Source: Arthrobacter sp. SDTb3-6 (GTDB lineage: Bacteria > Actinomycetota > Actinomycetes > Actinomycetales > Micrococcaceae). Taken from it: 56,286 nucleotides of DNA. The notes below the pieces were generated by a model. The model ran no database searches. It was not told the DNA's origin and saw only the letters and a program-made list of their open reading frames with translations. This document shows positions 27,262 through 36,573 of the stretch, piece after piece. The DNA lies in NCBI RefSeq assembly GCF_013376095.1, contig NZ_JAAMFN010000030.1:1-56286 (forward strand). The letters are read 5' to 3'. A program made the translations under genes and the position numbers. Every line of letters begins with the position of its first letter. Positions within the stretch are counted from its first letter, which is position 1.

Positions 27262-28901
27262 CGGCGCGCCCGCAACCCTGGCCGGCCCGTCCAGGCCAGA
27301 TACCCGCCCATGACGCCCATCGCCCCCACTCCGCCAGCCAGCAGCCTGTCTTGCCAGGAACGCAGGTGTTCACGGTCGGCGGCCGTCAAGTCGCCGATGC
27401 CGCGGATGAAGGCTGCAAGCAGAAGCCCTGCAAGCAACCGATTGCCGATTCGTTCGGCCCGGGCAACCAGGGGCACGATTTCCTCCGTGCGCAGGTGGAC
27501 CTCCACGCCGCGGTCAAGCTGTTGCAGGATTCGTTCCAGCCGCTCTGGGAATTCGGCGCCCAGGTCGGCCGCTTCGAGGCCAAGTTTCTTGATCATTGCG
27601 GGCAACCTGTTTGGGCTGAGCCGTTCCAGCGCCAGCCGCGTGGCAAAGGGCTTGAGAACTTCGCCGAGATTGAACTCCGGGTTCAGGCGCACTCCCATGC
27701 CTTCGGTCATGACGACCATTTTCGCGAGCATGGCAATTTCGCTGGACAGCTGCAGGTGGTGGCTGCGTAGGATGGCCACCAATTCGTTGATCAACGGGGC
27801 GAGGTGAATTTCGCCCAGGCGCCTGCCTTGGTACTGCTCCATAAAATGGGCCACATCCAGCGTCAGGAGGGCGCGGTCAGGTGCGGCACCGTTGACAGAG
27901 AGGTCTAGCAAGGCACGGCTGATCCGCCCAGCGTCGTTCCGGCTGAAGGCGAGCAGGAGCCTGCCCAGCCGGTCCCTGAGCTGTTCGTCCACTTCACCGA
28001 CCATCCCAAAGTCAATCAGGCCAATTCGTCCGCCCGATTCAACAAAGAAATTCCCAGGGTGTGGGTCGGCGTGGAAGAACCCGTCTTCAAAGATCATCTT
28101 GGCAGCCGCGTTGGCGGCCAGGGCGGCCAGGTTGTCCCTGTCAACGGCAGCCATCGCGGCGACTTGCGGATCGTCGATCCTCAGGCCATATATCCTTTCG
28201 ATCGTCAAGACCCGGGATGTGGTGGTGTCCCAGTATATTTTCGGTATGTGGATGCCGGTGCGGGTCGAAAAATTCCGGGCGAACCTCTCCGCGTTGCGTC
28301 CTTCGTGCAAATAATCCAACTCGGCCCGCAGGGTTTCCGAGAAAGCGGCAGCGACGCCCTCAACATTAAAGTCGGCGGCCGCCGCCCAATTACGGCTGGC
28401 CCGGTGCGCCAGGTTTTGCAGGATCTCCAGATCCTCCTGCACCTGGGACACGACGCCGGGCCGGCGCACCTTCACCACGACGGCGGTGCCATCGTGCAGT
28501 GTGGCCGCGTGCGCCTGGCCGATTGACGCGCTGGCCAGAGGCGTGTCGGTGAACGTGCCAAAGACTTCATCCGGAGGCGCCCCCAGCTCCTGTTCAATGA
28601 GGGACCGGACAACAGCCGTCGGCACGGGCGGGGCACCATCCTGCAGCCTTGACAATGCCACGATGTAGTCCCGGGGCAGGATGTCAGGGCGGGTTGACAG
28701 TACCTGCCCGAGCTTGATGAACGTGGGTCCCAGCTCCTCCAGCGCCAGTACCAGGCGGTCCGGATTGGCCAGCGCGCCCGTCCCGCGCGGCAGGGTGCCC
28801 AGGCGCAACCGTCCAAGGCCCAATGCGGCAGCCACTGACCCCAACCCGTGGCGGGCCAGTATCTCGGCAACTTGGGCGTAGCGTTCGAAGTGGTTGGGCA
28901 T
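27258..28901 (-). CDS. AarF/UbiB (ABC1) atypical kinase-like protein
   Basis: A 547-residue member of the UbiB/ABC1 family. It has FIKLGQVLSTRPDILP, the KxGQ signature, near residue 80. The Ala-rich loop is LASASIGQAHAA, the catalytic segments are FFHADPHPGNFF and LIDFGMVGE, and two C-terminal membrane helices lie at about residues 490-540. UbiB proteins support quinone biosynthesis, perhaps through ATPase activity; actinobacteria use menaquinone, so the client here is unclear. ATG 28901 has no Shine-Dalgarno and lies 6 nt after TACGCT, itself 23 nt after a DevR-like box. Quinone supply would fit the nearby cytochrome b and nitrate reductase. Confidence 0.9.
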   Translation of the reverse strand: MPNHFERYAQVAEILARHGLGSVAAALGLGRLRLGTLPRGTGALANPDRLVLALEELGPTFIKLGQVLSTRPDILPRDYIVALSRLQDGAPPVPTAVVRSLIEQELGAPPDEVFGTFTDTPLASASIGQAHAATLHDGTAVVVKVRRPGVVSQVQEDLEILQNLAHRASRNWAAAADFNVEGVAAAFSETLRAELDYLHEGRNAERFARNFSTRTGIHIPKIYWDTTTSRVLTIERIYGLRIDDPQVAAMAAVDRDNLAALAANAAAKMIFEDGFFHADPHPGNFFVESGGRIGLIDFGMVGEVDEQLRDRLGRLLLAFSRNDAGRISRALLDLSVNGAAPDRALLTLDVAHFMEQYQGRRLGEIHLAPLINELVAILRSHHLQLSSEIAMLAKMVVMTEGMGVRLNPEFNLGEVLKPFATRLALERLSPNRLPAMIKKLGLEAADLGAEFPERLERILQQLDRGVEVHLRTEEIVPLVARAERIGNRLLAGLLLAAFIRGIGDLTAADREHLRSWQDRLLAGGVGAMGVMGGYLAWTGRPGLRARR

Positions 28902-28907
28902 GGGGGC

Positions 28908-28950
28908 AGCGTAGCCCCCGAACCGCGTGAATTCCAGAGGCCAAGGTCAC
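28908..28950 (-). promoter_or_regulatory. DevR-like box and -10 hexamer for the AarF-like gene
   Basis: On the minus strand GTGACCTTGGCCTC (28950-28937) matches 9 of 14 core positions and is close to the box at 26790. Exactly 23 nt later lies TACGCT (28913-28908), the same hexamer as at PPOX paralogue 2, then 6 nt and ATG 28901. Confidence 0.55.
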
Positions 28951-29030
28951 TGCCGTGGTGATGCAGGCCCGGGTGAGGCTGCTACGCTCCCGGGCCTGCC
29001 GGGCCATGGCTCCACTGCCCGCCCCCAAGA

Positions 29031-29073
29031 GGGCCCTTTGGCCCTGTACACCGTCGCGCGGCCCCAGCAGTAT
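29031..29073 (+). promoter_or_regulatory. DevR-like box and -10 hexamer for the usp gene at 29079
   Basis: GGGCCCTTTGGCCC (29031-29044), 23 nt, CAGTAT (29068-29073), 5 nt, then ATG 29079. The box has full GGGCC/GGCCC arms. The hexamer is weak but keeps A2 and T6. Confidence 0.6.
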
Positions 29074-29078
29074 TGGGC

Positions 29079-29591
29079 ATGAACCGGGAAAACGACGACG
29101 GGAAAAGCCGCATGAACACCGATACAGGCATGGGACGCATAGTGGTTGGTGTCGACGGGTCCGCCGCTTCGGTTGAGGCCCTCACGGCCGCTGCCCGCAT
29201 TGCAGGTGCGACGGGCGCGAGGGTTGACGCGGTTGCCTGCTGGAGTGTGCCCACCGCACTCGCGGTCGCCTATGCACTGGGCACCGTGAAGCTGGAGGAC
29301 GGTGCCCGGAAGGTCCTCGACGAGACCATGAGGCAGGCGTTTGGGGAGCGCCTCCCGGAGAACGTTTCCGCCCTGCTGGTCAAGGGTCACCCCCGGCAGG
29401 TGCTGCTGGAGGCCAGCGAAGGCGCCGAGATGCTGGTGGTGGGTCGGCGCGGGCGCGGCGGCTTTCCCGGTCTGCTGCTGGGCTCGGTCAGCCAGGCCTG
29501 TATTGCCCACGCACGGTGCCCCGTCCTGGTCACCAGCCAGGAAGCCCCGCCGGACGGCGCGGCACCCGGCGATTCCCGCGGCCCGCGGTGA
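29079..29591 (+). CDS. Universal stress protein (single UspA domain)
   Basis: A 170-residue protein with RIVVGVDGSAASVEALTAAA and the nucleotide-binding loop GRRGRGGFPGLLLGSVSQAC. Two starts are possible. ATG 29079 follows the -10-like hexamer by 5 nt, as in the other leaderless genes; ATG 29112 (MNTDTGMG) is closer to where family similarity begins and has a weak GGGAAAA upstream. I prefer 29079 because of the promoter geometry. It is the last gene of the hypoxia island before narG. Confidence 0.9.
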   Translation: MNRENDDGKSRMNTDTGMGRIVVGVDGSAASVEALTAAARIAGATGARVDAVACWSVPTALAVAYALGTVKLEDGARKVLDETMRQAFGERLPENVSALLVKGHPRQVLLEASEGAEMLVVGRRGRGGFPGLLLGSVSQACIAHARCPVLVTSQEAPPDGAAPGDSRGPR

Positions 29592-29736
29592 GCGGCCGTG
29601 TGGCGGAATTGTTCCCTTGCTCCCGGAACCCGTTGGATGATGAAAGCAGTATTAATCAGGCAAGAATTGGCGCAGCGAATTGTTGACTAATTCCCGCACC
29701 CTAGCAATGTGTTTTGCTCCGTCCTACTGTGGGACC
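29592..29736 (+). promoter_or_regulatory. narG upstream region
   Basis: TTGACT at 29683-29688 could be a -35, with CAATGT 16 nt on. TACTGT (29725-29730) lies 6 nt before ATG 29737, the spacing seen in the leaderless genes, but the sequence 23 nt above it (29688-29701) is not a DevR-like box. AATT-N9-AATT near 29665-29681 is a loose repeat. No clear FNR/CRP-type site is seen. Confidence 0.3.
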
Positions 29737-32700
29737 ATGACTGCTGAACCATTTGTTGCCGGTCTTGACGGGCCGGCCTCGGACGCGATGTTGAAGCTGG
29801 GACGGTTCTTCACCAAGTGGGATGAGACGGACGATTCCCGTGCGGTGTTCCGTGAGGGCGGCCGCAAGGGCGACATCTTCTACCGCGACCGGTGGAGCCA
29901 CGACAAAGTGGTGCGGTCCACCCACGGCGTCAACTGCACCGGGTCGTGTTCGTGGAAGATCTACGTCAAGGACGGGATCATCACCTGGGAGTCGCAGCAG
30001 ACGGACTACCCGTCCGTCGGGGCGGACAGCCCGGAATACGAACCGCGCGGCTGCCCCCGCGGCGCGGCCTTCTCCTGGTACACGTATTCACCCACGCGGG
30101 TGCGCTTCCCCTACGCCCGCGGCGTGCTCGTGGACATGTACCGCGAGGCCAAGGCCCGCCTGCACGACCCCGTCCTGGCGTTCGCCGACGTGGCCGGGGA
30201 CCCGGAGAAGCGCCGGCGCTACCAAAACGCCCGCGGCAAGGGCGGGCTGGTGCGCACCACCTGGGCCGAAGCCCTCGAAATCGCAGCCGCCGCCCATGTG
30301 AACACGATCAAGAACTACGGCCCGGACCGGGTCTCCGGTTTCTCGCCCATCCCGGCCATGTCCATGGTCAGCCACACCATCGGCACCCGCTTCGTCCAGC
30401 TCATCGGCGGGGTCATGACCTCCTTCTACGACTGGTATGCCGACCTGCCCGTGGCCAGCCCGCAGGTGTTTGGCGACCAGACCGATGTGCCGGAGTCCGG
30501 TGACTGGTGGGACGCCACCTACCTGATGATGTGGGGCTCCAACGTCCCCGTCACCCGCACCCCCGACGCCCACTGGATGACCGAGGTGCGCTACCGCGGC
30601 ACCAAGATCATTGCGATCAGCCCCGACTACGCGGACAACACCAAGTTCGCGGACGAATGGCTGCCCGCCCAGGCCGGCAGCGACGCAGCCCTGGCCATGG
30701 GCATGGGGCACGTGACGCTTAAGGAATTCTTCGTGGACCGGCAGGTGCCGTTCTTCCAGGACTACGTGCGCAGGTTCACGGACCTGCCCTTCCTGCTCCG
30801 CCTGGAGAAGCGCAGCGACGGCAGCTACACGGCGGGGAAGTTCCTCACGGCAGCTGACGTTCCGGCCCTGGCAGGTACGGAGGACGCCGGCTTCCGGACC
30901 ATGATGTTCGACAAGGCCGCCGGCCGGCCCGTGGTGCCCAACGGCACCTTGGGCGACCGCTATTCCACCTCGGGGGAGGGCAAGTGGAACCTGGACCTTG
31001 AAGGCATCGACCCGGCGCTGAGCCTGCGCGAGGTTTCCACCGCGTCCGCGGAAGTCCTGATGCCCTGCTTTGAAGACCCCCAGGGCGCCGGATCGGTGCT
31101 GCGGCGCGGCGTGCCCACCCTCACGGTGGAAGGCCACCTGGTCACCACGGTCTTTGACCTGATGCTGGCCCAGTACGGCGTGGGCCGCGACGGCCTGCCG
31201 GGGGACTGGGCCACGGACTACAACGACGCGGCCACCCCCTACACGCCTGCCTGGCAGGAGGAGATCACGTCCGTCCCCGCCGAGGCGTGCATCCGCGTGG
31301 CCCGCGAGTTTGCCCGCAACGCCGAGGCGTCCAAGGGCCGGTCCATGATCATCATGGGCTCGGGCATCTGCCAGTGGTTCCACGGCGACGCCACCTACCG
31401 GGCCGTGCTGGCCATGGTCATGCTCACGGGCTGCATGGGCCGCAACGGCGGAGGCTGGGCCCACTACGTGGGGCAGGAGAAGACCCGCCCGCTCACCGGC
31501 TGGGTGTCCCTGGCCAACGCGCTGGACTGGTCCCGCCCGCCGCGGACCATGATCGGCACCGCCTACTGGTACATGCACACCGACCAGTGGCGCCAGGACG
31601 GCTACTCCGCCGACGCCCTGAAGTCCCCGTTGTCCACCGGCCACCTGGACGGACTGCACACCGCCGACGCCATCGCCCAGTCGGCCCGGCTCGGCTGGAT
31701 GCCGTTCTACCCCTTCTTCGACAAAAACCCGATGGACATTGCCGACGACGCAGCTGCCGCCGTCGCTGCGGGGGAGGCCCCGGACGAGGCCGCATGGGTG
31801 GCCCGGTCCTTGAAGGAGCGGACCCTGACCCCCGCCATCGAGGACATCGACGCCCCCCAAAACTGGCCGCGCACGCTGATCCTGTGGCGCTCGAACCTGT
31901 TCGGCTCCTCCGCCAAGGGCAACGAGTACTTCCTGCGCAACCTGCTCGGCACCCACAACAACGTGATGGGCAAGGACAGCGATCCCTCGCTGAAGCCCCG
32001 GAACGTGAGATGGCAGGAAAAGGCCCCCGAGGGGAAGCTGGATTTCCTGATGTCCGCCGACTTCCGCATGACCAGCACCACCCTGCTCTCCGACGTCGTG
32101 TTCCCGGCCGCCACCTGGTATGAAAAGCACGACCTGTCCTCCACCGACATGCACCCCTTCGTGCACGCCTTCAGCCCGGCCATCGACCCGCCCTGGGAAA
32201 CCAAGACCGACTTTGAGATGTTCACGCTCCTGGCGGAGGAGCTGTCCCGCCAGGCCGCCACGCACCTGGGCACCCGCCGGGACCTCGTCACGGTGCCGAT
32301 GATCCACGACACGGTGGGCCAAATTGCCCAGCCGGGAGGCACGGTCCAGGACTGGCGTGACGAAGGGGTCGACGGCGTCCCCGGGTACAACATGCCCAAC
32401 TTCACCGTCGTCGAACGGGACTACACGGCCATCGCCCACAAGCTGGCCGCCGTCGGGCCCCTGGCGGACACGCTCGGCTTCACCGTCAAGGACGTCAACT
32501 ACAAGCTCGACGCCGCCCTGGGCCACCTGGCCAAGGCCAACGGCGTCATGATGGGCGGCTTTGCGCACGGGCGGCCGGCCATCGACACGGATGCGAAGCT
32601 GGCGCAGGCCATCCTGACCTTCTCCGGCACCTGCAACGGCCAGCTCGCCGTCGCCGGGTTCAAGGAACTGGAAAAACGCACCGGAATGAAGCTGGTGGAC

Positions 32701-33450
32701 CTGGCCGAGGGGAGCGAGGAGAAGCACATCACCTTCGCCATGACCCAGGCCGGGCCGGTGCCCGTCATCACCTCCCCGGAATGGTCCGGCTCGGAAACCG
32801 GCGGCCGGAGGTACTCGCCGTTCACGCAGAACATCGAACGGCTCAAGCCCTTCCACACGCTGACGGGGCGCATGCACTTTTTCCTGGACCACGACTGGAT
32901 GATCGACATCGGCGAGGCGCTGCCGATCTACCGGCCGCCGCTGGACATGCAGCGGCTGTTTGGGGAGCCGAAGTTCGGCCCCCACGGGGAAAAGGAAGTG
33001 GTGGTCCGCTACCTGACGCCGCACTCGAAGTGGTCCATCCACTCCGAATACCAGGACAACCTGCTCATGCTGTCGCTCTCCCGCGGCGGCCCGACGGTGT
33101 GGATGAGCCCGCAGGACGCCGCTTCCATCAAGGTCGTGGACAACAACTGGGTGGAATGCGTGAACACGAACGGCGTGTTTGTGGCCCGCGCCATCGTCAG
33201 CCACCGCATGCCGGAAGGGGTTGTCTACGTTTACCACGCGCAGGAGCGCACCATCGACGTGCCAAAGTCGGAGGCCACCGGCCGCCGCGGAGGCATCCAC
33301 AACTCGATCACCCGCCTGCTGGTCAAGCCCTCGCACCTGATCGGCGCCTATGGCCAGCTGACGTATGCGTTCAACTACCTCGGCCCCACGGGCAACCAGA
33401 GGGACAACGTCACCACCATCCGCCGTCGTTCCCAGGAGGTGCAGTACTGA
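29737..33450 (+). CDS. narG: Respiratory nitrate reductase alpha subunit
   Basis: A 1237-residue molybdopterin enzyme, full length for NarG. The N-terminal FS0 cluster site is THGVNCTGSCSWK with GCPRGA (His plus three Cys). YDWYADLPVASPQ carries the Asp expected to bind molybdenum, and GDQTDVPESGDWWDATY follows as in NarG. There is no twin-arginine signal, as expected for the cytoplasmic-facing enzyme. It reduces nitrate to nitrite with electrons from menaquinol through NarH and NarI. The start (MTAEPFVAGLDG) is the family start; the stop overlaps narH by one base. Confidence 0.97.
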   Translation: MTAEPFVAGLDGPASDAMLKLGRFFTKWDETDDSRAVFREGGRKGDIFYRDRWSHDKVVRSTHGVNCTGSCSWKIYVKDGIITWESQQTDYPSVGADSPEYEPRGCPRGAAFSWYTYSPTRVRFPYARGVLVDMYREAKARLHDPVLAFADVAGDPEKRRRYQNARGKGGLVRTTWAEALEIAAAAHVNTIKNYGPDRVSGFSPIPAMSMVSHTIGTRFVQLIGGVMTSFYDWYADLPVASPQVFGDQTDVPESGDWWDATYLMMWGSNVPVTRTPDAHWMTEVRYRGTKIIAISPDYADNTKFADEWLPAQAGSDAALAMGMGHVTLKEFFVDRQVPFFQDYVRRFTDLPFLLRLEKRSDGSYTAGKFLTAADVPALAGTEDAGFRTMMFDKAAGRPVVPNGTLGDRYSTSGEGKWNLDLEGIDPALSLREVSTASAEVLMPCFEDPQGAGSVLRRGVPTLTVEGHLVTTVFDLMLAQYGVGRDGLPGDWATDYNDAATPYTPAWQEEITSVPAEACIRVAREFARNAEASKGRSMIIMGSGICQWFHGDATYRAVLAMVMLTGCMGRNGGGWAHYVGQEKTRPLTGWVSLANALDWSRPPRTMIGTAYWYMHTDQWRQDGYSADALKSPLSTGHLDGLHTADAIAQSARLGWMPFYPFFDKNPMDIADDAAAAVAAGEAPDEAAWVARSLKERTLTPAIEDIDAPQNWPRTLILWRSNLFGSSAKGNEYFLRNLLGTHNNVMGKDSDPSLKPRNVRWQEKAPEGKLDFLMSADFRMTSTTLLSDVVFPAATWYEKHDLSSTDMHPFVHAFSPAIDPPWETKTDFEMFTLLAEELSRQAATHLGTRRDLVTVPMIHDTVGQIAQPGGTVQDWRDEGVDGVPGYNMPNFTVVERDYTAIAHKLAAVGPLADTLGFTVKDVNYKLDAALGHLAKANGVMMGGFAHGRPAIDTDAKLAQAILTFSGTCNGQLAVAGFKELEKRTGMKLVDLAEGSEEKHITFAMTQAGPVPVITSPEWSGSETGGRRYSPFTQNIERLKPFHTLTGRMHFFLDHDWMIDIGEALPIYRPPLDMQRLFGEPKFGPHGEKEVVVRYLTPHSKWSIHSEYQDNLLMLSLSRGGPTVWMSPQDAASIKVVDNNWVECVNTNGVFVARAIVSHRMPEGVVYVYHAQERTIDVPKSEATGRRGGIHNSITRLLVKPSHLIGAYGQLTYAFNYLGPTGNQRDNVTTIRRRSQEVQY

Positions 33451-35180
33451 TGAGAGTCATGGCCCAAATGGGCATGGTCATGAATTTGGACAAGTGCATC
33501 GGCTGCCACACGTGCTCGGTCACGTGCAAGCAGGCGTGGACCAACCGGGCGGGGGTGGAATACGTCTGGTTCAACAATGTGGAGACCCGTCCCGGCCAGG
33601 GTTATCCGCGCCGCTATGAGGACCAGGAAAAATGGAAGGGCGGCTGGGAGCTGAACCGGCGCGGCCGGCTCCAGCTCAAGGCCGGCGGGCGCGTGAAGAA
33701 GCTGTTCGGCCTCTTTGCCAACCCGGTCCAGCCGGAACTGAAGGACTACTACGAGCCCTGGACGTATGACTACCGGACGCTGGTGGACGCGCCGCTGGGC
33801 GACGATTTCCCGGTGGCCCGGCCCAAGAGCCTGATCACCGGCCAGGACACCAAGATTACCTGGAGCGCCAACTGGGACGACGACCTCGGCGGCACCACGC
33901 AAATGGGCCACCTGGACCCGATCGTTGAAAAGGTGCGCCGCGAGTCCGAGGATGCGATCAAGCTTGAGTTCGAGCAGACGTTTATGTTCTACCTGCCACG
34001 CATTTGCGAGCACTGCCTGAACCCGTCCTGCATGGCCTCCTGCCCGTCCGGCGCCATTTACAAGCGCGTGGAGGACGGCATTGTGCTGGTGGACCAGGAC
34101 CGGTGCCGGGGCTGGCGCCAGTGCATGACCGGCTGCCCGTACAAGAAGATCTACTTCAACCACAAGACCGGCAAGGCCGAGAAGTGCACGTTCTGCTACC
34201 CGCGCATCGAGGTGGGCCTGCCCACCGTGTGCTCGGAAACCTGTGTGGGACGGCTGCGGTACCTGGGCCTTTTCCTGTACGACGCCGACGCCGTCACCGC
34301 CGCCGCGTCCGTCACCGACCCGCGGGACCTGTACCAGGCGCAGATGGACATCCTGCTGGACCCCAACGACCCGGCAGTCATGGCCGCCGCCCGGCAGCAG
34401 GGCATCGCGGAGGACTGGATTGACGCGGCCCAAAAGTCGCCCGTCTACGCGCTGGCCAAGGTGTACAACGTGGCCCTGCCGCTGCATCCGGAATACCGCA
34501 CCATGCCGATGGTGTGGTACATCCCCCCGCTCTCCCCCGTGGTGGACCTGCTGCGCGACCAGGGTCACGACGCCGAGGACCGGGACGTCCTTTTCGGTGC
34601 CATCGACGCCCTGCGCATTCCGGTGGAATACCTGGCCGAGCTGTTCACTGCCGGCGACACGGACCGGGTCACGGGCGTGCTGCGCAAGCTGGCGGCCATG
34701 CGCTCGTACATGCGGGGCATTTCCCTCGGCGGCGAGGCGGACGAGTCAATCCCGGCCTCGGTGGGCATGGACGGGGCCACCATGTATGAGATGTACCGGC
34801 TGATGGCCATCGCCAAGTACAGCGAACGCTATGTTATCCCCAAGGCGCACGCCGAGCAGGCCCACGACCTGGAGGAGATGGGCTGTTCCCTGGACTTCGA
34901 CGGCGGCCCCGGCATGGGTGCCATGGGCCATTCGCCGTTTGGCGAGGCCAGCGGACGCCCCACCCCGGTGGCCGTGGAAACCTTCCACGCCCTCCAGGAC
35001 CGGCAGACCTCCGATTCCGTGGCCGGTGGGGACACGCTCCGCGGGCGCGTGAACCTGCTGAACTGGGACGGCAACGGCGCCCCGGCGGGATTGTTCCCGC
35101 AGCGCCATCCCACCGAGCCGCCCGCCGCCGACGCGGACGACGCGGTGGCCGGGGCATCCGGGAGCGGTGGGGGCTCATGA
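33450..35180 (+). CDS. narH: Respiratory nitrate reductase beta (iron-sulfur) subunit
   Basis: A 576-residue ferredoxin-like electron-transfer subunit with four Cys groups: CIGCHTCSVTCK, CEHCLNPSCMASCP, CRGWRQCMTGCP and CTFCYPRIE. The Trp in the third group marks the [3Fe-4S] site of NarH. The C-terminal 25 residues are Ala/Asp/Gly-rich and overlap the narJ start. It passes electrons from the NarI haems to NarG. Confidence 0.97.
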   Translation: MRVMAQMGMVMNLDKCIGCHTCSVTCKQAWTNRAGVEYVWFNNVETRPGQGYPRRYEDQEKWKGGWELNRRGRLQLKAGGRVKKLFGLFANPVQPELKDYYEPWTYDYRTLVDAPLGDDFPVARPKSLITGQDTKITWSANWDDDLGGTTQMGHLDPIVEKVRRESEDAIKLEFEQTFMFYLPRICEHCLNPSCMASCPSGAIYKRVEDGIVLVDQDRCRGWRQCMTGCPYKKIYFNHKTGKAEKCTFCYPRIEVGLPTVCSETCVGRLRYLGLFLYDADAVTAAASVTDPRDLYQAQMDILLDPNDPAVMAAARQQGIAEDWIDAAQKSPVYALAKVYNVALPLHPEYRTMPMVWYIPPLSPVVDLLRDQGHDAEDRDVLFGAIDALRIPVEYLAELFTAGDTDRVTGVLRKLAAMRSYMRGISLGGEADESIPASVGMDGATMYEMYRLMAIAKYSERYVIPKAHAEQAHDLEEMGCSLDFDGGPGMGAMGHSPFGEASGRPTPVAVETFHALQDRQTSDSVAGGDTLRGRVNLLNWDGNGAPAGLFPQRHPTEPPAADADDAVAGASGSGGGS

Positions 35181-35797
35181 GCCGCAAGGTGCAGGTGACG
35201 TTTTTGGCGGCGGCCTGGTGCCTGTCCTATCCGGACGAAGAGCTGCGGGGCAGGGTGCCGCTGATGCGTGCCGCACTGGCCGAGTTTCCGCACGCCGCCG
35301 CTCCGTTCGCCGCCGTGCTGTCCGAGTTGGAGGCCACGGAGCTGACGGTGCTCCAGGCCCGCTATGTCCAGGAATTTGACCTCGGCAAGCGCCATGCCCT
35401 GCACCTGTCGTACTGGACCGACGGGGACACCCGCCGCCGCGGGGAGGTGCTTGGGGCGTTCAAGCAGGCGTACCGGGACAGCGGCATGCTCGTGGACACG
35501 GGCGGGGAACTGCCGGACTTCCTGCCCATGGTGCTGGAGTTCGCGGCCACCGTGGACCTGCAGGCGGGCCGGGACCTGCTTCAGCGCTACCGGCCCAGCC
35601 TGGAGCTGATCAAGTTTGGGCTCCGGCGCGACGCCCTGCCGCACGAATCCATCGTCCAGGCCGTCTGTGACGCCCTGCCCGGGGCCTCGCCGGCGGACGA
35701 ACAGGCCGTCATGCGCATGGCGGGCTACGGCCCGCCGGTCGAATCCGTGGGGCTGGACCCCTATGACCCGCGGCTGCTGCCGCTGAAAGGGGCCTGA
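35177..35797 (+). CDS. narJ: Nitrate reductase assembly chaperone (delta subunit)
   Basis: A 206-residue TorD/NarJ-type chaperone. FLAAAWCLSYPDEELRG at the N-terminus and YVQEFDLGKRHALHLSYW are typical of NarJ. It escorts NarG during molybdenum cofactor insertion and is not part of the final enzyme. The start overlaps the narH stop by 4 bp (ATGA). Confidence 0.94.
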   Translation: MSRKVQVTFLAAAWCLSYPDEELRGRVPLMRAALAEFPHAAAPFAAVLSELEATELTVLQARYVQEFDLGKRHALHLSYWTDGDTRRRGEVLGAFKQAYRDSGMLVDTGGELPDFLPMVLEFAATVDLQAGRDLLQRYRPSLELIKFGLRRDALPHESIVQAVCDALPGASPADEQAVMRMAGYGPPVESVGLDPYDPRLLPLKGA

Positions 35798-35799
35798 GA

Positions 35800-36546
35800 A
35801 TGAACGTCGTCCTGTGGGGGGTCCTGCCCTACGTCATGTTCGTGGTGCTGGTGGGGGGACTCATCTGGCGTTACCGCTACGACCAGTTTGGCTGGACCAC
35901 CCGGTCCTCCCAGCTGTACGAATCCCGGCTGCTGCGCATCGGCTCACCCGTTTTCCACTTTGGCCTGCTGGCGGTCATTGCCGGGCACGTCTTTGGCCTG
36001 TTCATTCCGCAGACCTGGACGGCGGCGGCGGGTATGAGCGAGGCGCTCTACCACTTCAACGCCCTGCTGGTGGGCACCATTGCCGGGGTCGGCACACTGG
36101 GCGGGATCATCATCCTGCTCTACCGACGCCGCAAGACCGGTCCGGTGTTCATGGCCACCACGAACAACGACAAGCTCATGTACATCGTCCTGGTGGCCGC
36201 GATCGTCTTCGGCCTGTGGACCACGGTGGCCAGCGTGTTCACCAACACCCACGGGATGACCTACCGCGACACCGTCTCGCCTTGGTTCCGTTCCCTGTTC
36301 ATCCTCCAGCCCGACGTCGCCGCCATGGCCGCCGCGCCCCTGGCGTTCCACATCCACACCCTCGTCGGCATGGTCCTGTTCACCATCTGGCCGTTCACGC
36401 GGCTGGTCCATGCCTTTACCGCCCCCCTCCACTACCTGTTCCGCCCCTACATCGTCTACCGTTCGCGTGACAGGGGTGCCAGCGTCCCGGCCCGCAGCGG
36501 CTGGTCCAACGTGGGCACGCATGACCGGGACACCAAAAAGCGATAG
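35800..36546 (+). CDS. narI: Respiratory nitrate reductase gamma (cytochrome b) subunit
   Basis: A 248-residue di-haem membrane protein with five helices. Histidines in FHFGLLAVIAGHVFGL and near PLAFHIHTLVG are the expected haem ligands. It oxidises menaquinol and anchors NarGH on the inner face of the membrane. It starts 2 bp after the narJ stop. Confidence 0.95.
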   Translation: MNVVLWGVLPYVMFVVLVGGLIWRYRYDQFGWTTRSSQLYESRLLRIGSPVFHFGLLAVIAGHVFGLFIPQTWTAAAGMSEALYHFNALLVGTIAGVGTLGGIIILLYRRRKTGPVFMATTNNDKLMYIVLVAAIVFGLWTTVASVFTNTHGMTYRDTVSPWFRSLFILQPDVAAMAAAPLAFHIHTLVGMVLFTIWPFTRLVHAFTAPLHYLFRPYIVYRSRDRGASVPARSGWSNVGTHDRDTKKR

Positions 36547-36573
36547 AACCGCCACCGCCGTGAAGGAGCCAGC

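Noticed and set aside
29683-29701. A DevR-like box above narG
   Set aside because: The sequence at the required distance from TACTGT has only the CCC end of the motif.
30088-33336. A 1082-codon open frame antisense to narG
   Set aside because: It is the mirror of high-GC codon usage in narG; its translation is rich in Gly, Val, His and Arg without any family motif, while the plus strand is full-length NarG.
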